DNA of 55,610 nucleotides from Clostridiales bacterium (GTDB lineage: Bacteria > Bacillota > Clostridia > Lachnospirales > Lachnospiraceae). Of the stretch, positions 53,379-55,610 are shown in pieces; position 1 is the stretch's first letter, and every line of letters begins with the position of its first letter. The notes below the pieces were generated by a model. It had not been told where the DNA came from and made no database searches. It saw nothing but the letters and a program-made list of their open reading frames with translations. Made by a program: the position numbers and the translations under genes. The stretch is from assembly GCA_021203365.1 (NCBI GenBank), contig JAJQBI010000014.1:1-55610 (forward strand), written 5' to 3'.

Positions 53379-54257
53379 ATGTTGCGGACAATTGAGAATT
53401 CACATCTGCGGATTTCTGTCTCGGACAGAGGTGCAGAGCTTTGCAGTATTTATGACAGGGAAAATGAGCGTGAAATTCTGTGGCAGGCAGATCCGGCCTT
53501 CTGGGGGCGGCACGCGCCGGTGCTTTTTCCAAATGTGGGACGGCACAGCAAGGACGTGTACCGTGTAAACGGAAAAACCTATTCCTCTCACCAGCACGGG
53601 TTTGCCAGAGATATGGATTTTGTCTGTGTGGAGGAAGCCCCGGAATCTCTTACCCACAGGCTGGAATCCACAGAGGAAACACTGGCCGCCTGGCCATTCC
53701 CATTCCGTTTCTCTGTAACCCATTCCCTTTCCGGCCGGGAGCTTACCGTATCCTGGAGCGTGGAAAATCCGGGGAGTGAGCCCATGTATTTCACCATCGG
53801 GGGACACCCGGCTTTTTCGGTTCCCGCGCCTGTGAATGATCCGGAGAAAAATTACCGCCTGAAATTTGAGGGAAAAAAATCTCTTCACTATCTGCTTCTG
53901 GATCCTGCTTCCGGCACGGCTGTGCCGCAGGAAATTCATGAGCTGCCTCTTGCCGGCGGCGTGGCCTTTGTGGATGCCCATACCTTTGACCGGGATGCCC
54001 TGGTGTTTGACGGGGGTCAGATTGAGAAGGCCGGAATTTTCCTTCCGGACGGAAAACCATACCTGGAGCTTGTAAGTCCGGGCTTTCCGTGCTTTGGCAT
54101 ATGGTCCCGGCCGGGGGCGCCCTTTGTCTGCCTGGAGCCCTGGATGGGACGGTGCGACGATGAGGGCTTTTGCGGAGAGCTTTCGGAGAAGGCTTTTATT
54201 AATATGGTAAAGCCTGGGGAAACCTTCCGGAAATCTTATGAGATCCGTGTCTTTTAA
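53379..54257 (+). CDS. Aldose 1-epimerase family protein (LacX-like)
   Basis: A 292-residue galactose-mutarotase-fold protein: RISVSDRGAELCSIYD, ILWQADPAFWGRHAPVLFPNVGR, HQHGFARDMDF with a catalytic-type histidine, and TIGGHPAFSVP with the second histidine. This short LacX-like branch interconverts sugar anomers or removes sugar-phosphate anomers. Possible link to the upstream GH43 enzyme, which releases sugars in one anomeric form. AGGAGG precedes the ATG. Confidence 0.93.
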   Translation: MLRTIENSHLRISVSDRGAELCSIYDRENEREILWQADPAFWGRHAPVLFPNVGRHSKDVYRVNGKTYSSHQHGFARDMDFVCVEEAPESLTHRLESTEETLAAWPFPFRFSVTHSLSGRELTVSWSVENPGSEPMYFTIGGHPAFSVPAPVNDPEKNYRLKFEGKKSLHYLLLDPASGTAVPQEIHELPLAGGVAFVDAHTFDRDALVFDGGQIEKAGIFLPDGKPYLELVSPGFPCFGIWSRPGAPFVCLEPWMGRCDDEGFCGELSEKAFINMVKPGETFRKSYEIRVF

Positions 54258-54363
54258 GACCTTGAAAATGCGAAATTGAATGGCTTACAGATGAATGGGG
54301 AAGCGTTTCGTGAATCAGGGTCTTTTTGCGAAGCAGGTTTATATAAGCAGGAGGAGGAGTGCC

Positions 54364-55089
54364 ATGGCAGAAGTAAAGGCTGGAATGACCAATGCAGATC
54401 ATGTCCTGTTTAAGGCAGCCCCTGTCATAAAAAGTGATAAGATATTGACACTGTATCATGGATCAAAAAATGGAATTCGGGGTACAATTGCGCCGGTTAG
54501 CCGGGAACGATGTGACTTTGGAAAAGGGTTTTATATGGGGACAGATTGTATACAGCCTCTTACCCTGATCTGTAACTTTCCGGGAGCCATTCTCTATACA
54601 CTAAGTGTGGATCTTTCAGATTTAGGAATCTTAAATATCAATGCAGGATTGGAATGGGCGTTGCTTGTTGCTTATCATCGGGCAAAAATGGAGGCTGCAA
54701 AAGGAACTTTACTCTATGATCGTATCAAAAACTGGGGGAAAGACTGTGACATGGTTATTGGATATATTGCAAATGACCGTATGTTTGTGGTTCTTGACCG
54801 CTTTTTCAGCGGAGAAATTACAGATTTGGCTCTCATACACAGCCTTTCGGCACTTAAGCTTGGAAAACAGTATGTTGCTGTGACGGAAAAAGCATGCAGT
54901 AAAATAAAGATTCTTGATGAGCAAAGATTTTCACAGGAGCAGCGGATGCAACTAAAAAAAGAAAGTGAATCAAACCGTGAAAAAGGAGTCGCATTGGCTG
55001 AAAAAATGTGTAAAAGATATCGAAGAGAAGGATTGTTTTTTGATGAAATTATAAAGGCGGGTGACGAATATGCTGGAATTAAGCCTTGA
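54364..55089 (+). CDS. DUF3990 family protein, ADP-ribosyltransferase-like putative toxin
   Basis: A 241-residue protein. ILTLYHGSKNGIRG, CDFGKGFYMGTD and GKQYVAVTEKA have the spacing of the ART-fold motifs in DUF3990 proteins, with the H in LYHGS and the Y in GFYM as NAD-binding residues. DMVIGYIANDRMF is another family pattern. DUF3990 genes are commonly found with a small partner gene in accessory loci and are suspected toxins; activity is not proven. ATG 54364 follows AGGAGGAG, which excludes the longer frame from 54295. The C-terminal 50 residues are charged and helical and overlap the partner gene start. The region is AT-rich relative to the core. Confidence 0.75.
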   Translation: MAEVKAGMTNADHVLFKAAPVIKSDKILTLYHGSKNGIRGTIAPVSRERCDFGKGFYMGTDCIQPLTLICNFPGAILYTLSVDLSDLGILNINAGLEWALLVAYHRAKMEAAKGTLLYDRIKNWGKDCDMVIGYIANDRMFVVLDRFFSGEITDLALIHSLSALKLGKQYVAVTEKACSKIKILDEQRFSQEQRMQLKKESESNREKGVALAEKMCKRYRREGLFFDEIIKAGDEYAGIKP

Positions 55090-55504
55090 TAAAAGGCAAT
55101 TGTGTGATATCCAGGGGCGCCTGTTTGAGTTGTCATTAAAAAGTGAATATGAATCTCCCGTTTTTATAGAAGCCTTCATGAACAGCCAGGCTGCAAAGTG
55201 TCTTGATGACACTTATGACCGACTTCAATGGGCGGGCGAAGAATACATTCTGGAAGAGTTGGAGGAAGAGGCTACGGGAGTATTGAAAAAGGCTGGCGAG
55301 TTGTTTTCCAGAGATATTATGTACTGGATCGGATATGTATATCGCTATTGGCACTATTATTCAGGTGAAAGCAGTCGGGAAATATTCAGAATCGCAGATG
55401 CCAGAACAATGGAAGAATGTTGGCTTGGATTTCATACACTGGATGTGGAAATGGCAATTGATGACTTAAAGGAAATATATCGGCAGCGGATGGAATGCAG
55501 CTGA
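55070..55504 (+). CDS. Partner (putative antitoxin) of the DUF3990 protein
   Basis: A 144-residue, acidic, helical protein with no membrane segment. It starts at ATG 55070, behind GGCGGG, inside the last 20 bases of the toxin-like gene, the typical overlap of a toxin-antitoxin pair. SPVFIEAFMNSQAAKCLD followed by QWAGEEYILEEL appears to be a conserved core; the C-terminal half (YWIGYVYRYWHYYSGESSREIF) is aromatic-rich. I recognise it only as the type of partner seen beside DUF3990 genes, not as a named family. Confidence 0.62.
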   Translation: MLELSLDKRQLCDIQGRLFELSLKSEYESPVFIEAFMNSQAAKCLDDTYDRLQWAGEEYILEELEEEATGVLKKAGELFSRDIMYWIGYVYRYWHYYSGESSREIFRIADARTMEECWLGFHTLDVEMAIDDLKEIYRQRMECS

Positions 55505-55593
55505 AAATCATTATGTATGCGGCTGGCGGGTATTATCAACTGTTCATCTGTGCAGATAAGTATGAAAGCTTTTTGGGTAGTTGCGGAGAATAA
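55495..55593 (+). CDS. Possible 32-codon gene or gene remnant overlapping the antitoxin end
   Basis: ATG at 55495 overlaps the previous stop by 10 bases in another frame and reads 32 codons to TAA at 55591-55593, with GGAATG upstream. The product starts MQLKIIMYAAGGYYQLFICADKY-like text (hydrophobic then aromatic), and could be a third member of the module or the start of a gene broken by a stop. The rest of the window (to 55610) shows nothing more. Confidence 0.28.
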   Translation: MQLKIIMYAAGGYYQLFICADKYESFLGSCGE

Positions 55594-55610
55594 AAGGGTA
55601 TAAAATCCCC

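Overview
The window looks like a chromosomal segment from an anaerobic Bacillota bacterium of class Clostridia, most likely a Lachnospiraceae-type gut organism. The signs are the clostridial-order Rnf cluster (C-D-G-E-A-B), pta-ackA, the ylxM-ffh-rpsP-khpA-rimM-trmD run, strong AGGAGG ribosome sites, TTGACA/TATAAT promoters and polypeptide families common in that group. By eye, the left 8 kb and the last 1.3 kb are more AT-rich than the core and look like accessory DNA. No rRNA, tRNA or CRISPR array was seen.

Layout. 1-2.7 kb: decaying accessory DNA. It holds the 3' end of a PD-(D/E)XK-type nuclease gene, a gene stopped by an in-frame amber codon, an AlbA/RecG-like ATPase gene that has lost most of its N-terminal domain, and a second small gene related to the amber gene. 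2.7-8.3 kb: a BlaI-type repressor and M56 membrane metalloprotease pair, divergent from an operon of two exported proteins and a three-gene ABC exporter. 8.4-14.1 kb: a phosphoesterase, then a minus-strand translation and secretion operon (ylxM, ffh, rpsP, khpA, rimM, trmD, queA). 14.2-24.6 kb: ftsH, a zinc-finger membrane protein, polA, coaE, walJ-like, ACT and UPF0210 genes, then tmcAL and a DMT transporter on the minus strand. 24.8-34.5 kb: an M3 oligopeptidase and a five-gene oligopeptide ABC importer with unusually large surface-exposed parts. 34.7-44.3 kb: pta-ackA, yceD-rpmF, a YprB-type nuclease and the six-gene Rnf complex.

44.3-51.2 kb holds the most distinctive gene set: a phosphopantetheinyl transferase, an acyl-carrier-like protein with an altered DSL motif, a thiolase/ketosynthase-fold enzyme, its DUF35 zinc-ribbon partner, a TetR regulator, an MFS exporter and an old-yellow-enzyme-type reductase. 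These could form a small carrier-protein-based acyl or polyketide pathway with its own regulator and exporter; the product is unknown. 51.5-54.3 kb carries a GH43 xylosidase/arabinosidase and a mutarotase. 54.3-55.6 kb carries a DUF3990-type (ADP-ribosyltransferase-like) protein and a partner in toxin-antitoxin arrangement.

Three copies of a dispersed, hairpin-rich, MITE-like element (8307-8410, 34434-34663, 51217-51317) sit just behind operon-final genes. The 34.4 kb copy supplies the last codons and the stop of an ABC ATPase gene, and the 51.2 kb copy is flanked by a candidate 8-bp target duplication. I consider this repeat family and the carrier-protein cluster the two best leads.
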